Shown: positions 62,963 to 64,000 of the stretch, piece by piece | How positions within the stretch are numbered: position 1 is the first letter of the stretch | Layout of the letters: each line of letters opens with the position of its first letter | Origin: Eutreptiella sp. 'Long Island Sound 2002' | Taxonomy: Eukaryota > Euglenozoa > Euglenophyceae > Eutreptiales > Eutreptiaceae | Reading direction: 5' to 3' | DNA length: 64,000 bases | NCBI GenBank assembly: GCA_964036045.1 | Contig: OZ038378.1 | Location: 38,007,228 to 38,071,227, forward strand | Made by a program: the position numbers and the translations under genes | The notes under the pieces: model-generated | Told to the model about the DNA's origin: nothing | What the model saw: the letters and a program-made list of their open reading frames with translations, nothing else | Databases searched by the model: none

Positions 62963-63409
62963 ATGTGCGCACAGGTGTCCTTTGCTCCAAGGGCGGGTGC
63001 CCGGCACCGCGTTAAGCCCAAGCCAGGGTCTCAAGAGGCACAAATCGTGCGTCTCCGCAAGGAGAAGGACACCCTCTAGCAACGGGCTGACCACTTGCAG
63101 AGCAATGTGGACATAATGCAAGAAGCAGCAGATCAAGCAACGGCAGAGACAGCGGGCCTTTGGACCGATGTGGTGCGGCTCACGGAGGAAAACACACGGC
63201 TGCGATTGGAACGTGACAATGCCGCGCAGGTGCGAGAGCGGGCGCTAGCAGACGCGACCCGGCGATGGCAACTGGTGGACCGACTTGGTGGTGACAGGCC
63301 CATGAGGGGCAGCCACGGCATGGGCAACGGCAATCTTTGCATGGGCAGCCCCCGCGAGACGCAGGACGTGATTCCCTCACCAACGTCCAAGGGTCACCGA
63401 AAGAATTAG
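62963..63409 (+). CDS. Coiled-coil protein with in-frame TAG
   Basis: ATG 62963: MCAQVSFAPRAGARHRVKPK, then a heptad region QEAQIVRLRKEKDTL, TAG 63077, QRADHLQSNVDIMQEAADQA, VVRLTEENTRLRLERDNAAQ and RALADATRRWQLVDRL, then a Gly/Ser/Pro tail to TAG 63407. The coiled coil continues in register across TAG 63077, so a single residue, most naturally polar, is expected there. It starts four bases after the stop of the preceding gene and could be its last exon. Confidence 0.5.
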
Positions 63410-64000
63410 CGGTATAACGTGCATGAAGTCTCAACCCCCCCCCCCCCCGCAGTGCGAACCCGAAAGCGGTTGTGCGCAGTGTAGAAGCGGTATATGCGTA
63501 TGCATGTCATGATGCATGGGCAGGGGGTTGCGGGGGTTACACGTTTTGGTGACGGGAATTGCGCCAGTGCGTTATTTGGTAGCCGTTAAGCACACGGTGC
63601 GCGGCACCTAAGTGCGCGCACAAGTACGCCCATATATATACCTCTATGGACATTGTGCGCAACGTTGCCTGCCTTGCAGCAAGTTTGCTGCGACTGGCCT
63701 TCACTGTCTGTGTGTTTGGTACACATCACCCTTTTGGCAAAGCATTTCTGAACCGGGACCATCGTCAAGCAAAGAGTCAAGGACGGTTGTGCCAGTTTGT
63801 TCTGGGGTGTCTGTATGGGGGGGGGGACACCCCCCCCCCTGGGCGGGTGGGAACCCCCCCCCCTGGGTGCACGTGTCTCATGCACAGCGGTAACATATCT
63901 AGAACATGAAACAATTGTTCCAAAAATAGCGCATGGCCTCAAATGTGCAAATTATCCGAGAAGTCAATCTAAGAAGGGGTTCCTAATCAGAAAGTTGCCC
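63410..64000. other. Terminal spacer with C/G runs
   Basis: A run of about 14 C lies at 63437. 63819-63870 has runs of nine G then ten C and eight C, able to form G/C hairpins. A frame at 63646-63909 is protein-like only at its start (IVRNVACLAASLLRLAFTVC). The last 45 bases carry the AAGGGGTTCCTAATCAGAAAG repeat. Confidence 0.4.
63955..64000. repeat. AAGGGGTTCCTAATCAGAAAG repeat, cut by window end
   Basis: Contains CCGAGAAGTCAATCTAAGAAG, the reverse-complement flavour of the TTCTCGG end, then GGGGTTCCTAATCAGAAAG. Third site of the family seen at 59.8 and 62.1 kb. Confidence 0.75.

Noticed and set aside
1-64000. Bacterial features: operons, ribosome-binding sites, CRISPR arrays
   Set aside because: Intron-like acceptors, a LINE, satellites and low gene density indicate nuclear eukaryotic DNA. 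The 83-bp tandem has no spacer/repeat alternation, so it is not CRISPR.
1-64000. tRNA or rRNA genes
   Set aside because: I saw no cloverleaf with GGTTCGAATCC-type T-arm or rRNA core words; a tRNA scan was not possible here.

Overview
This window looks like nuclear DNA of a eukaryote with a large, repeat-rich genome, probably an alga or another protist; nothing in it fixes the lineage. There are no operons or ribosome-binding sites. Candidate genes are broken into exon-like pieces, several preceded by pyrimidine tracts ending in CAG or AAG (near 7180, 22528, 37585, 52238 and 56766). The window also holds a LINE-type retrotransposon, a 5-kb fold-back element, minisatellites, a 2.7-kb tandem array and many poly(C)/poly(G) runs of 9 to 17 bases. 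Few proteins belong to families I recognise.

Layout. 1-6.4 kb: hypothetical genes bounded by TTCGTACGAA-rich boxes, including a 2-oxoglutarate/Fe(II) oxygenase-like reading frame at 2.1-2.5 kb followed by a coiled-coil region. 7.8-12.9 kb: one nearly palindromic 5.05-kb element made of two arms of about 2.3 kb, flanked by an imperfect 10-bp direct repeat. 12.9-17.3 kb: hypothetical genes on both strands. 17.9-18.9 kb: an 83-bp minisatellite. 18.9-23 kb: plus-strand hypothetical genes. 24.2-24.8 kb: a satellite-like repeat that recurs at 39-45 kb. 26-30.3 kb: decayed, unrecognised coding DNA on both strands. 30.6-33.1 kb: proline- and charge-rich low-complexity coding DNA with CTAG-rich repeats. 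33.1-36.7 kb: a 5'-truncated LINE with reverse transcriptase, RNase H and a coiled-coil C-terminal extension. 37.6-38.6 kb: the cleanest gene, a membrane protein with a RING-like cysteine cluster and a coiled coil. 38.9-45.2 kb: tandem 2.7-kb units, the last partly inverted and permuted. 45.2-51 kb: small hypothetical genes and a 600-bp unit with 23-bp inverted ends. 51.3-56.4 kb: diverged duplicated units. 56.7-63.4 kb: hypothetical genes, among them a second oxygenase-like gene with a zinc-ribbon-like tail.

Two patterns cut across the window. First, reading frames that otherwise look coding are often interrupted by TAG (16 noted by eye), less by TGA (4), and not by TAA. This could mean UAG has sense meaning here, or that CAG decays to TAG in pseudogenes; sequence alone cannot decide. 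Second, many apparent frameshifts fall at poly(C/G) runs, which points to slippage or to assembly error. I claim no pathway linking these genes; most are single exons or remnants. Many candidate frames open with a non-ATG codon, so the starts given are the first plausible ATG or exon edge.
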